A DNA stretch of 64,000 nucleotides from Arsenophonus sp052174455 (GTDB lineage: Bacteria; Pseudomonadota; Gammaproteobacteria; Enterobacterales; Enterobacteriaceae). Below are positions 8,990 to 19,508 of the stretch, piece by piece. The notes beneath the pieces were generated by a model. It made no database searches and had not been told where the DNA came from. It worked only from the letters and a program-made list of their open reading frames with translations. A program made the translations under genes and the position numbers. How positions within the stretch are numbered: the first letter of the stretch is position 1; each line of letters starts with the position of its first letter. Where the stretch lies: the NCBI GenBank assembly GCA_052174455.1, contig JBQMRP010000075.1, positions 144,496-208,495 of the forward strand. Reading direction: 5' to 3'.

Positions 8990-11332
8990 TTAAAAGGCTT
9001 GTTGATAAGCTATAATAGCACTAGCAAGCATATCCTGACTTCCAAAATTATGATTTTTATTTAGACCTCTTAATTCCACATTAATTAACCATCGATTATC
9101 ATAGTCACTACTTAAATTTTGTTGTTGCCAACCCACAATTTTACGCTCATAGCCAATATTAATTGACCAGCAGCAAGTACTATACTGTAAACCTATTAAT
9201 CGACTGGCGGGTTTATTTTCTTTTAAATCATGATAGTAAGAGCTAACAAAATTCCAGCGATCACTTAAAGGCCAACTCACTACTGCCCCGATTTGAGAAA
9301 TTCTTTTTTGAAAGGCTGATGAGTTTCTAACAGTTGCTTGAATATAATCGCGATTGATAAAGTGGTAATTTACCTGAATTAAACGATCTGAATCCAAGCG
9401 GTATTCTGTTACAAAATTTCCCATTGTGATATCACTAAGTCGCTTATCATACTGAAGTTCACCTTTTAGTCCCCAGTTATTGGTTAAGCGTAAATAAGCA
9501 TCACCGGCCCATAATAATGAGCCGGTATTACTTTTACCCTCAATAGGTAAATCAAAATCTTCAGTTCTAGGGCGCTCAAAATAGTATATTTGCCCGATAG
9601 AAAAATTAAAACGTTCATTCAATTCTTTATCATAAATACGCGTAGTGATACCGGTTGTTAATTGATTAGCTGAAGCGATACGATCTAATCCGCTATAAAT
9701 TCGGTTACGGAATAAACCATTATAATCAGCCTGCAGTAAAAAGGAATCATAATTATTAATATTACTTTGATCGCGATAAGGCACATAAAGATATTGAACA
9801 TGAGGTTCTAACGTTTGCACATAATTCCTATTTGTTAGGAGGTCACACTCAAAAAGCATTTCTACATCAGAAGTTACTGATGGCAGGACACGAGTAACCT
9901 GTCTTTTTAGCGGACTATCAGCTAGGTTAGCAGGGATATCTTGATCATAATAAGTTGCCATGACCCTTACAGTATTATTAATACTAGCCCAACCATTTGC
10001 TAATGCTAGATTCAGTTCTGGTTCGATATGTAACCGCGTAGCATTAGGATTATCGGTTTTAACACTGATAATATGTGCTGCTTGAACATAAGTTTTTAGA
10101 TCAAATGGGCCCAGATTATATCTATAATAATTAAGGTCTAATTGCGGTTCAGTTTTGTAAACTTTACTATTAGGTGAATCAAAAAAAATCTGAAATTGTT
10201 TATGTGTTAAAGTTGCATTCCAGTTAGGTTTAGAATAACTAACACTGAATTTCTGAGTAGCATAGGCGTCAGTACTATTACCATATTTAGACGTAAAATC
10301 AGTGAAATATTTTGGATCACTGACTTTGATATAATTAACATTAAAACGCCATACTTGATCTAGTACACCTGAATGACTCCAATACAGAAGCCAGCGATCA
10401 TTACTATCACGAGTGGGATACTTGTCACTATTTTTATCCTTAATATAATTGCGGTCGTGTTTTAGCCAATCAATAACAACAGTACCAGTGCCAGCATTAG
10501 TAAGATAACGAAACTTGTTATTCAGTTTTATACCACGAAAAGTTATAAATTGGGGTGTAATGGTTGCATCGTAGTTAGGTGCGATGTTCCAGTAAAAAGG
10601 TACTGCAAAATCTAAGCCTGAGCCCTTAGAATAACTATAATTAGGTAATAAAAAACCAGATCGACGCTTATCGCCAATCGGTAATTGTAAATAAGGGCTA
10701 TAAAAAACTGGGATTTTAGCAAGGCTAAAGCGTGCATTCCATATTTCAGCAACTTGTTCTTGATGATCTAAAATAATTTCAGAGCCAATAATACTCCAAC
10801 TATCATTATTTGGAAGGCAGGAAGTGAACATACCTTTTTCTAAAATCGTATAGCGATTTTCACCGCGCAATTTTATTTTATTTGCATAGCCCCGACCTAG
10901 ACGCCCTACCATCAAATAGTTACCGTTTTCAATATCGGTATCTTTATTATTTAGATTTAACCATGCTTTTGATCCTTTTAAGATAATTTCTGGATCATCA
11001 TAATGTACATTTCCTGTTGCGACTACTTTACGCAATGGTTTTTGGCTATTAGTTTTGGTTTGGGTTAATCTAACTTCATTAGCAGTGAGAGTCTGGTTAC
11101 CTTGTTGAATATCTACATTACCTTTATATTCAATAAAATGAGGATATTTACCAACCATATCTCTTGCCGTGATATGAATGGGGAGATCATTGAAGTTGCC
11201 TTTCATAATAGATTTAGTATATACCGGTGCCCCTAGCATGCATTGCTCTGTTAGATCAGCATGGATTTTTTGGCTATAAACAGTCACCAAAATTATGGTA
11301 GCAAATAATGTCAGATAATTTTTTTTTATCAT
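8990..11332 (-). CDS. lptD: LPS-assembly protein LptD (outer-membrane β-barrel)
   Basis: LptD, with the lipoprotein LptE, inserts lipopolysaccharide into the outer leaflet. The 780-residue product (E. coli 784) has a signal peptide ending near residue 25. After a Cys in TEQCMLGAPVY comes the periplasmic OstA/LptA-like domain (about residues 50-190; YKGNVDIQQGNQTLTANEV), then a long barrel rich in aromatic-ended strands. The conserved disulfide cysteines are present (about residue 31, FTSCLPNN near 173 and the adjacent pair in STCCWSINIGY near 724). One more Cys, in LFECDLL, is in the barrel. A full-length LptD implies that LPS is still exported, so the cell keeps a Gram-negative envelope. The promoter region is shared with divergent djlA. 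Confidence 0.96.
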   Translation of the reverse strand: MIKKNYLTLFATIILVTVYSQKIHADLTEQCMLGAPVYTKSIMKGNFNDLPIHITARDMVGKYPHFIEYKGNVDIQQGNQTLTANEVRLTQTKTNSQKPLRKVVATGNVHYDDPEIILKGSKAWLNLNNKDTDIENGNYLMVGRLGRGYANKIKLRGENRYTILEKGMFTSCLPNNDSWSIIGSEIILDHQEQVAEIWNARFSLAKIPVFYSPYLQLPIGDKRRSGFLLPNYSYSKGSGLDFAVPFYWNIAPNYDATITPQFITFRGIKLNNKFRYLTNAGTGTVVIDWLKHDRNYIKDKNSDKYPTRDSNDRWLLYWSHSGVLDQVWRFNVNYIKVSDPKYFTDFTSKYGNSTDAYATQKFSVSYSKPNWNATLTHKQFQIFFDSPNSKVYKTEPQLDLNYYRYNLGPFDLKTYVQAAHIISVKTDNPNATRLHIEPELNLALANGWASINNTVRVMATYYDQDIPANLADSPLKRQVTRVLPSVTSDVEMLFECDLLTNRNYVQTLEPHVQYLYVPYRDQSNINNYDSFLLQADYNGLFRNRIYSGLDRIASANQLTTGITTRIYDKELNERFNFSIGQIYYFERPRTEDFDLPIEGKSNTGSLLWAGDAYLRLTNNWGLKGELQYDKRLSDITMGNFVTEYRLDSDRLIQVNYHFINRDYIQATVRNSSAFQKRISQIGAVVSWPLSDRWNFVSSYYHDLKENKPASRLIGLQYSTCCWSINIGYERKIVGWQQQNLSSDYDNRWLINVELRGLNKNHNFGSQDMLASAIIAYQQAF

Positions 11333-11487
11333 TCTGTATCTAATTCCTTCATCAATATTATCGTGTAGGCAAAATTAAACAATTAACGCATTTAAAGACT
11401 CTTGCCTGCATAAAACAGCATCAGCTATATATTAAGTTTAATAGGAACAGAGTAGAATGAGTAACATTATAATGCAAATTATACTCA

Positions 11488-11515
11488 GAGAATTGAGGAA
11501 TTGAGGAATTGAGAA
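11488..11515 (+). repeat. three tandem 8-bp repeats at the djlA ribosome-binding region
   Basis: The octamer GAATTGAG occurs three times in direct succession (11490-11497, 11498-11505, 11506-11513), seven bases before the djlA ATG at 11520. Each unit ends in a purine run that could pair weakly with the anti-Shine-Dalgarno. A simple-sequence tract here could change by slippage and so alter spacing or initiation. Confidence 0.7.
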
Positions 11516-11519
11516 GTTT

Positions 11520-12338
11520 ATGCGGTATTGTGGAAAAATCACTGGTGTTATCTTGGGGATCATGTCTGGCACTTATATTTGGGGTGTTATCATTGGTTTC
11601 ATTATTGGTCATGCATATGACAAAGCATCAGAACAGAAAAATTTAGAAAAAACAAGCGCTAAACAGCGATGTCAGAGAATTTTTTTTATTAGCACATTTC
11701 AGATTTTAGGGCATTTAACAAAAACAAAAGGTCGAGTTACTAAAATTGATATTAAACTAGCAACTAACCTGATGGACAGAATGCAGTTGCATGGTGATGC
11801 CAGAATTTCAGCACAAAGTGCATTTAGAGAAGGAAAGAATAAAAATTTTCCTTTAAGACAAACACTAAAAAAATTACGTCAAGTTTGTTTTGATCGATTT
11901 GATCTTATTCAGATGTTTCTAGAAATTCAAATACAGGCTGCTTTTGCAGATGGCGCTTTACATCCTAATGAACGAAAAGTGTTATTTATTATCGCAGAAG
12001 AATTAGAAATTTCACATAATCAATTTGAGCAATTCTTACATATGATGGAAGGCGGACGACGGTTTGAGAATACTAATAATTATTCTCATGAATCTAATCG
12101 CTATCGACATACTACTCAAGAACCAAAATTAGCAGATGCATGTAAGATTTTAGGTGTTCAACCTAATGATGAGCAAAAAAAAATTAAACGAGCCTATCGT
12201 AAATTAATGGCTGAACATCATCCAGATAAATTGCTTGCTAAAGGATTACCACCAGAAATGATGGAAATCACTAAACAAAAAGCACAATCAATTCAAGCAG
12301 CTTACGATTTAATAAAAAAAGAATATCACTTTAAATAG
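11520..12338 (+). CDS. djlA: membrane-anchored DnaJ-like co-chaperone DjlA
   Basis: DjlA is a type III J-protein that sits in the inner membrane and stimulates DnaK (present at 53529-55454). The 272-residue protein matches E. coli DjlA (271) end to end. It has an N-terminal membrane segment with the Gly-rich pattern GVIIGFIIGHAYDK (residues 5-35), a central TerB-like helical region (TKTKGRVTKIDIKLA, IQIQAAFADGALHPNERKVL) and a C-terminal J domain with HPD at about 236 (AEHHPDKL). The start is fixed by the MRYxGKI N-terminus. It is divergent from lptD, as in E. coli. A DjlA this complete is notable in such a decayed genome. Confidence 0.96.
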   Translation: MRYCGKITGVILGIMSGTYIWGVIIGFIIGHAYDKASEQKNLEKTSAKQRCQRIFFISTFQILGHLTKTKGRVTKIDIKLATNLMDRMQLHGDARISAQSAFREGKNKNFPLRQTLKKLRQVCFDRFDLIQMFLEIQIQAAFADGALHPNERKVLFIIAEELEISHNQFEQFLHMMEGGRRFENTNNYSHESNRYRHTTQEPKLADACKILGVQPNDEQKKIKRAYRKLMAEHHPDKLLAKGLPPEMMEITKQKAQSIQAAYDLIKKEYHFK

Positions 12339-12540
12339 TTTATAGTAATTAATATTAATTAAATAAATTTTCTAGTTGCTAAAAATCTGCTTTATAAATG
12401 AAGTAAACAGATGATTCAAATTTTCATGAGTAATGTGAAACTCTTTTTCTATGTAATTGAATATGTAAAGAGAGTATTAATGCTGTTTTATAGGCATCAA
12501 ATTAATCACCAATGATAGGATGACCTAATTATCACATCCC
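12339..12540. other. spacer after djlA, no gene seen
   Basis: AT-rich spacer between the djlA stop and the next IS481 remnant. The only structure is a weak inverted repeat (TTATCAC and GTGATAA near 12529-12550), close to the 3' edge of the IS481 copy. I see no promoter or gene. Confidence 0.4.
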
Positions 12541-13115
12541 AGGTGATAAAATGATTACTTTGAATCGTTTAAGTTTAATTTAAATTATTTTTTTCATAAA
12601 CTGCAATGTAGTTTTACTACAAAATATTAATTTGGGTAATTTCTGATTGTACAGCCAAACATATTGATATAAAGAGATATTAAGCTATTGATTAGAATTA
12701 AAATAATGCCATTGAAGTCCATTTTTAGATTACCCATTAAATCCCTAGCAAATACTATTCATTTGATAATGCACGATGGGTTAAATCGATGATCTATACT
12801 AAGCTCTATACATAAATAGACGAATTCATATTTTCTGGTGGCTAACCTTTTTTTTTAAATTCAAAAGGCGATCTGTAAATTCCTTATTATTGTCTATAAA
12901 TACACAATAGATAACCATAAGAGATGGTTGATTAAGATCACGTAATAAGCGTGAATATTGATCGCAATTTTTTCCTTATAAAGATGGATAAAATCATCTA
13001 TGGGCGTGATATATAGCTATGAAAAGCTAACATCGTGAAGTTTCGTTTGACATTTGTGAAGAGATATTTCACGTATACGTGAAAACACTTAGTAGCTTTT
13101 AATAGCTTTATTATT
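12540..13115 (-). mobile_element. IS481-family transposase remnant, 5'-truncated
   Basis: The minus strand aligns with the catalytic and 3' portion of the IS481 copies at 2440-3250 and 62280-62935, including the shared closing stretch near 12590-12660. It stops at about 13115, where an IS256 remnant begins, so the N-terminal half is missing. Its frame is destroyed. Confidence 0.65.
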
Positions 13116-13119
13116 CGTC

Positions 13120-13642
13120 CTTCAGTGGGAGTCATGCTAATTTTTAATGATGAGGTTTTGGAGATGATAAGTATCCTGATAATTAATTTTGTGAAAATGA
13201 TTTCAACAACAGAGAGATGATATACCATGAAAACTTACCCTACAGATATCTAAGAAACTAAATATTACCTATGCTCTTATTGAATGAACTCATCCATAAT
13301 ACTGCCAGGCAGCTGATAAGATACTCTGTTAAGGCGGAATTTAACTCGAAGATATTCTGCGATAAGATACTAAAACACCGCTTTTCTATGTGGCATCATT
13401 CTGTTAACCATAATAATTATCTGTCATATCACAAACCATACAAGACTAATATTATCGATATTGAGATTAAAGGGCCTAAGGTTAAAATGGGATAGCGCGG
13501 CAACAAATATGCTTCAAAAACTCATTGCTACCGTCTTATCTAAATGGCGTAAAAGCGGCGAAAAATTGCTACCATAACTTATATACCTACTAAGAATCCA
13601 TCCCTCAACCAGTGATTTTCACGAATCCCTGAGCACTTCTTA
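13120..13642 (+). mobile_element. IS256-family remnant, 5' half
   Basis: The 5' leader (GAGATGATATACCATG-like, near 13214-13230) and the first roughly 150 codons of the IS256 transposase are recognisable. One short piece is still open at 13271-13495 (LLNELIHNTARQLI, then DIEIKGPKVK). The copy breaks off near 13642 and abuts an inverted copy of the same part of the element. Confidence 0.75.
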
Positions 13643-14110
13643 AAAATTACCGGTGGAGATGCTTCGCATCTCTACCAGCTAAAGATATAAACTCTTTAAG
13701 ATTTTTTTTGCACGCTTCAGATAGGATAGCAGCAAAAAGTTTTAGAAGCATATTCTGTTGCCGTTGCGATCCTAACCTTAGAAACTTTAATCTCAACATC
13801 CCTAATATCAATCTATATGGTATTCACTATGACAAATTAAATAACCGTTATGGATAACGGCATGGACTCTCGCGATAAGATAGTATTCAGGATCTTGTTG
13901 CAATATATCTTCAATCTCCGCCTTAACAGCAGCTGCCTATCAGCTTTACCTAACTCACCATTATAGATGAGTTCATGAAAGGAATCACGGTAACATCTAA
14001 TCCTACGGATATCTGTAGGGGGTAAATTTTATAGCAAATATCTCTCTTCTATTGAGATAATCCACGAAATCAATCAGCTTGGATATACCAGGATATCCAA
14101 AACCATATAC
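13640..14110 (-). mobile_element. IS256-family remnant, 5' half, inverted partner
   Basis: On the minus strand, this repeats the same 5' part of the IS256 element as 13120-13642, so the pair forms a large imperfect palindrome centred near 13640-13665. Near the tip, 13652-13662 and 13666-13676 pair as an 11-bp hairpin with one G-U. The 3' half of both copies is absent. The outer end lies just downstream of thyA. Confidence 0.7.
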
Positions 14111-14221
14111 AGCAGAAAATAAGCATACTCTTTACTAATTTAACCGCAATATTAATTAAAAATATCAATAAGATTGAATTACCTCATCTCATGTTAAGAT
14201 CACAGTAACTAATAAAAGCCC

Positions 14222-15073
14222 TTATATCGTAAAGGGATATTTAATTGCATCATGATATTGATAACCAATAACTTCAAAATCATCACTACTTACCCAAGTT
14301 TCAATATCTTTTAATGCCTTAATATCAGGATTAATTCTTAGCTGCGGTAAAGAATACGGATCTCGCTTCAACTGAATATCTCGCATAATCGAAAGTTGAT
14401 TTTCATAAATGTGAGCATTTACTATCTTATGATAAGCTTTACCTGGTTTGTGACCCATGATTTGAGCAAAGAGTGCAAGTAAAACAAAACATTGAATTTG
14501 ATTAAAATTCAATCCTAAAGGAACATCACAACTACGTTGATATGAAGTTAAATACAAAGTGTTCGCTAAAAGAGAAAAAGTGTGCGTATGCATACAAGGG
14601 CGTAAACAGCCTAAGTCAAATTCACCTGGATTATAAAAAGTAATTGTCTCTGCACGATCATCTATTCCAACCGAAAGGTTGCTAATGACTTTTTGTAGCT
14701 GATCTAAATAATTACCATCAGGACGCCGCCATGATCGCCCCTGAACACCATAAACCCGTCCCATGTCATCTTCACCTTTACGGTTCGGATTGTTAATCCA
14801 TACCTGATTTTCATTCGCATTAGCATTCCATGTATTACAACCAATATCTCGAAATTGTGCAGCGTTAGAATAACCTCTTAAGTAACCTAATAATTCAGCA
14901 ATAGCCACTTTATAAAAACTTTTACGAGTTGTAATTAAAGGAAACTGGTTGTTTGCGACATGATATTCAAAATCAGCATTAATAATGGTTAAACACCGAA
15001 CACCTGTGCGTTTATTTTCCACCCATTGACCTTCATCAATGATTCGGTGACATAAATCTATGTATTGTTTCAT
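14222..15073 (-). CDS. thyA: thymidylate synthase (long form)
   Basis: ThyA methylates dUMP to dTMP with methylene-tetrahydrofolate; the dihydrofolate it makes is recycled by FolA. The catalytic Cys is residue 160 (LRPCMHTH), followed by YQRSCDVPLGLNFNQ and the HIYENQL block with the substrate-binding His and Tyr. At 283 residues it is about 20 longer than E. coli ThyA (264), with an insertion around residues 84-104 (ending in DDMGRVYG) as in the 283-residue forms I associate with Vibrio and Pasteurellaceae. In E. coli thyA follows lgt directly; here 3.3 kb of eroded DNA, including an IS256 copy, separates them, so it must have its own promoter upstream of 15073. Confidence 0.95.
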   Translation of the reverse strand: MKQYIDLCHRIIDEGQWVENKRTGVRCLTIINADFEYHVANNQFPLITTRKSFYKVAIAELLGYLRGYSNAAQFRDIGCNTWNANANENQVWINNPNRKGEDDMGRVYGVQGRSWRRPDGNYLDQLQKVISNLSVGIDDRAETITFYNPGEFDLGCLRPCMHTHTFSLLANTLYLTSYQRSCDVPLGLNFNQIQCFVLLALFAQIMGHKPGKAYHKIVNAHIYENQLSIMRDIQLKRDPYSLPQLRINPDIKALKDIETWVSSDDFEVIGYQYHDAIKYPFTI

Positions 15074-15785
15074 TATTATTACTCATTTAGAATCTATTAT
15101 TTATTTAAAACTATAAATAAAAAACCGTATTAAAATCTGCTGTTATTTATTCTTTTTTATCTTTATGGTTAGAAAATTAAATCGCTCTTTAACAGAAAAT
15201 CAAAAGCTATCTCTTATTACTAATATAAGATAGAATCAGCTTACTAGACTTAGTGTATGTGAAAATTTCATTGAAGTATTTATTCCTTAAATAATGTTCT
15301 AATTTTAGAGATAAAAAACCTAGGTTTACCTTTTAATAACCCTTATTTTTGCGAGCCGTTATCTTTATCGTTTTTACACCTTCGGTAGTAAAGTGCCTCG
15401 TTGAGGATTGAACAATGAATCACTATAACGCACTATTTTGAAATGCCTAGCTAAATATGGCTAATAGAGTGCCCGATCATCTCTTTTTTTGTCAAGGAGA
15501 GTATTTATGCCAGTACTACTTAGTTTACTGGTTATAATATGATATATAACCACTTCCATCTTGCTTAATGCCGCAGTTTTGATGCGATAACCGGTGAGCC
15601 ATTAAAGGTGTAGCACCAGAGGTATTTCGTTCTATATCACACCCTTTTCATCTTTTTAGCGAAATACACTTTCTCCAGTAAAGTCCGCATTTGCACTTTC
15701 AGATAACTCTACTGCCACTTCCTAACAGGGCGGAAGTACCAAAGGACTAGAAAGAGTACTGAAATTTATAAGGTCATAACTGTTA
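15074..15785. other. eroded region upstream of thyA, unassigned
   Basis: No intact gene is visible in these 700 bases. Short frames occur on both strands; a minus-strand piece reading through 15480-15720 (AVELSESANADFTGES) hints at a former coding sequence, but I cannot name it. The thyA promoter should lie in the first 150 bases or so above 15073; I see no convincing -35/-10 pair. Confidence 0.3.
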
Positions 15786-15789
15786 GAAC

Positions 15790-17205
15790 TATATACTCAT
15801 TTATGATATATGAAAATTCGGAGATGATGATATCCTGTTGATTAATTTCATGAATGATTTTAACAACAGAGAGATGATATGCATGGAAAAATCTACCATT
15901 ATAGATATCCGTAAAATCAAATATTACCTCTGATCCCTTGCATGAATTTATTCGTAATCCTTTCGGGATCTGATAGCGTCGCCGTTAAGGCTTATCTTAA
16001 AGCCATAATTGCGATAACGTGCTAAACGCTGCATTGTCGGCTAGCGTCATGCCGTCGACTATAACGGTTATGTTCCGTAAAAAATCATACAGACTAATGT
16101 CGACGATGTTAAGATTAAAAATGCATAAGGTCAGGAGATCGCAGTAACAACGGAATAATGCCACAACAGCTAGTTACTACCGATTTTATCTAAAGTGTGC
16201 AAAAGTGGTAAAGAATTCCTCTCATGACTGTTCTACAGATATTCACCCTTAATTTTCACGAAGATTTAGAGGGATTCTTAATAAAAAACACATAGTCTTC
16301 TCCTGCCAAAAAGACTATCAGCAGACTGAAACAGTAGTGAATTAAAGAGCGCAGACAAGATCTGGTGCACCCTCCATTTTTTTTCGTGATTTAGCGATGC
16401 GCCTAACGTTTATTTCTTAGCTGATTACATAACCATACTGTCAGGGAATCTGATTATCTTTACCTACTTGCTAATTATCGTCAGTGCTGCATGGATGGTA
16501 AGGGAAGATAGCTACAGTCAAGGATACTTATTGAGAGTCAGAAACGAACTAGACCGAACTTATTAAGACCTACAATCGCGGAGCTTAACTTATATCTTTC
16601 AAGGTTTAGTACAGGAGACGGTGCCTTTAATTTTAAATGCAATAAGCAAAGATATTTCCAGGCATGCAGCATCAACACTGTTGGATACACGAAATAGCTA
16701 ATCTACTCCCTTCACTTCCCAAAGGAATGCAATACAGAAAATAAAAGTAAGCTTCTTAAAGTGTGACCAGAAGAGAATTTTGATGCCCGCTGATTAAATC
16801 CCCTTGATATTTTTATTGATAAGGTTTTCAGAGTATCCTGTGCAGTGATAAGAAGGTGAAAAAAAAAATCGAGAAGAATTACTGGTATTCTATGCTTTGC
16901 CGTCAGTGCACTGTGGCGTCAATATGAACGCCGAACCCGATTGAATTGACTTTTATTACAATGAGGCTATGAAGCCGAAGCGCGAAGTACTATGCTTCGA
17001 GAAAATAACCTTTCAATGCTATTTAAATTACTCCCATCTACTCAAAATAGCTGAAACCGCGGCTAAGTAGGTTTGATCTGCTGACTAATCCTGGTTGATA
17101 ACAACATCCAATTTAAGGATGGAGAATAGATTTATGAAGCATCAGAGTGGAACATAATCTTTTAACCATTCTAAAGCAGATGTGCTAATAACTCTTAGTT
17201 ATAAT
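15790..17205 (+). mobile_element. IS256-family element, degenerate, nearly full length
   Basis: A nearly complete but dead copy. The 5' leader lies near 15860-15885, the DVEIK-type segment near 16100, the LDGIY-like region near 16400, and the shared 3' terminus near 17100-17200. Stops and indels are spread throughout, and many bases differ from the other copies, so it decayed for some time after insertion. It interrupts the ancestral lgt-thyA junction. Confidence 0.75.
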
Positions 17206-18400
17206 GCAGCAACCGAATGACAGCGCCTTGCCAGATTTCTTTGATTACTTTTTTTGAAGAACAACTCATAGCATACAGCACATCTTTAATATTCAGATCA
17301 TTACGGTGATAGGAGATATGAACATACATATTTTATTAAATTGTTGAGCATAAGTGTAAAAAACACAGAAGATACCAATTTCAATACCTATTTGCATGCC
17401 ACTGGAGCATGGTGTAAAGTAGCACACCGCAAAACAGATTTTAGTAGCGGGCAGTTATTGTAAAAAAAAAGGTAAAGAAAATGGGGATAGTGAAAATAAT
17501 GCGTTGCGAGTTGTAATCGAATAAAATTTAAACCTGGTGTGCAAATCACTGTTCAATATCTTTGAAATTCCATTAACTGTAAGTTTTTTACTTACAGCTT
17601 TAGCAAAAAAAATAACTGTGTGGGAACATTAAGGAGGATCGCAGCAATAGTCATCCGGACACCCATGACACAAATTATTCAGGCGCAAGCATTTGTTCTA
17701 GAAATAGATATATCCTACCAAGCTTACACTTTCAGTATGTTTTTAAGAAAGTTATTCTACCTGTCATTAATGGTGAAAAGCAGTTTAATTGAGTGAAGTA
17801 GATGTACATGTCGTAAATTATTTTCTGTGTATATTTTAGAGAAATAGAAATCATCATCCTCTGTCTGCATTTGTAAGATCTATCTACCCAGATATTTTTG
17901 TGTTTATTCCAGGAGGCGAAGAAGACAGGAATTATCCCTATCATCTCGATAAGAGATGAATTAATAGGGAAGCATATTTTTAGTTATTACTTCTTAATGC
18001 TATTTTATTAACGTCATCAGCTTGGTCTTGGCATTGTTCAAAACCTCGGATAATTGTGAGTAAAAGCAGGGAATACTTGCGTGTTAAAAATTAAGAATTA
18101 AGAATTACATGAATTGCTGTATAGCCTATTTTTAGGTTTCATAAAAAATTTAATCGGTCTATCGTTATTAATTTTGAAAAGGAAGATCATAAAACAGTTC
18201 GAATAAACAAGGTGGTGTAATACGTGAAATTACGCGTGCTAGCTTCCTAATTTAGCTGACTTACATTTTATAAGATTTATTCCGAGGCATCTAGATAAAT
18301 CTCTTAAAAATTAAGATAGCGCAAAATAAAGACAATACTCAGATCATAAACATCACAAAAGTATTGTAGCGACAGCGATCATACCACAGTGCTACATTCC
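17206..18400. other. eroded region between IS256 copy and lgt; possible IS5/IS4-type transposase scrap
   Basis: About 1.2 kb without an intact gene. On the minus strand a 70-residue open piece (17944-17732) reads IPVFFASWNKHKNIWVDRSYKCR. The WVDxxYKxR pattern resembles the second catalytic Asp region of IS5/IS4-type DDE transposases, but the match is short and I hold it loosely. The rest shows no recognisable coding sequence or RNA. Confidence 0.3.
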
Positions 18401-19279
18401 TTAAGTAATTAAATAATTTCTACAATGACTATCTTTCTTATAGGCCCAGATAATTATAAAAATACCAATAATAATCATAGGAATTGATAAAATTTGCCCC
18501 ATACTTACACCACCAAATAACCCAAGCTGCGCGTCCGGCTGACGGAAAAATTCAACAAGACTACGAAAAACACCATAACTAATCAAAAATAATCCTGAAA
18601 CACTGCCAATCTGACGGGGCTTACGAATAAATAAATTTAAAATAATAAATAAAATAAGTCCTTCAAAAAACATCTCGTAAAGTTGAGAAGGGTGTCGTGG
18701 TAATACACCAAACTGCTCTAAAATAGGTAACAAAGAAGGGTCTTGACTAATAACCTGAATGTCCTCTCCACGAGAGCCTGGGAATAACATTGCCCATGGG
18801 GCGTCTAATGTTACACGTCCCCAAAGTTCACCATTAATAAAATTACCTATGCGCCCCATACCTAATCCAAATGGAATTAATGGCGCAACAAAATCAGCAA
18901 CATGGAAAAAATGGCAACGGGCTCTACATGCATACAACCACATGGCACATATCACACCAATTAACCCGCCATGAAAAGACATTCCTCCGGCCCAAACTTT
19001 AAATAAATATAAAGGATTGCTCAAAAAGGCTGGTAGATTATAAAATAAAATATAACCTAAACGCCCACCGATAAATACACCTAAGAAACCAATATAGAGC
19101 AAATTTTCAACTTCATTTTTCATCCAGCCGCTATTTACTTTGCTGGCTCTCCGCTTTGCCAACCATAGAGCGAAAACAAATCCTACCAAATACATCAAAC
19201 CATACCAATGAAGGGTTATCGGACCAATCGAAAATATAACAGGATCAATATTAGGAAACACAATATAACTACTATTCAT
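18401..19279 (-). CDS. lgt: prolipoprotein diacylglyceryl transferase
   Basis: Lgt transfers diacylglycerol from phosphatidylglycerol to the lipobox Cys of prolipoproteins in the inner membrane, the first step of lipoprotein maturation. The 292-residue protein (E. coli 291) has about seven membrane segments. Its family motifs are intact: HWYGLMYLVGF (residues 24-34), SFHGGLIG with the essential His near 103, and the Lgt signature GRIGNFINGELWGR with Arg143. The start matches the family N-terminus. The usual upstream gene ptsP is missing: only 229 bases separate lgt from rppH. Its presence implies that LptE, BamD and other lipoproteins are still processed. Confidence 0.97.
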   Translation of the reverse strand: MNSSYIVFPNIDPVIFSIGPITLHWYGLMYLVGFVFALWLAKRRASKVNSGWMKNEVENLLYIGFLGVFIGGRLGYILFYNLPAFLSNPLYLFKVWAGGMSFHGGLIGVICAMWLYACRARCHFFHVADFVAPLIPFGLGMGRIGNFINGELWGRVTLDAPWAMLFPGSRGEDIQVISQDPSLLPILEQFGVLPRHPSQLYEMFFEGLILFIILNLFIRKPRQIGSVSGLFLISYGVFRSLVEFFRQPDAQLGLFGGVSMGQILSIPMIIIGIFIIIWAYKKDSHCRNYLIT

Positions 19280-19352
19280 TATCTTGACTCTTTAATTTTA
19301 TAGAACTTGATATAATTTCGTGATTGAATGCGATTTAAAATTTAATTAAATT

Positions 19353-19388
19353 CTATTAAATAGATTCATCAATAAATCTATTTAATAG
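19353..19388. repeat. 14-bp perfect inverted repeat between rppH and lgt
   Basis: Bases 19353-19366 pair exactly with 19375-19388 around an eight-base loop. It lies in the short rppH-lgt gap where ptsP has been deleted. The stem is AT-only apart from one G-C pair, and there is no T-run. It may be a deletion scar or weak processing site. Confidence 0.5.
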
Positions 19389-19409
19389 ATGTTTTACGAA
19401 GTAAATTTC

Positions 19410-19443
19410 AAAAAAAATAAACAAGAGTAGCATTCACTACTCT
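19410..19443 (-). terminator. Rho-independent terminator of rppH
   Basis: On the minus strand AGAGTAG and CTACTCT (19443-19437 with 19430-19424) form a 7-bp stem with a six-base loop. A T-rich run follows immediately (to about 19410). It lies 66 bases past the rppH stop, the right place to end the rppH transcript before lgt. Confidence 0.75.
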
Positions 19444-19508
19444 CTCGTCGCTTTCAAAGCAACAAAATTGGATATTAAAATTAATATACTTTTAATAAAT
19501 TTATTTAG

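Noticed and set aside
11421..11612. 63-codon frame on the minus strand over the djlA start
   Set aside because: It overlaps the djlA N-terminus and the intergenic repeats; no family features and no ribosome-binding site.
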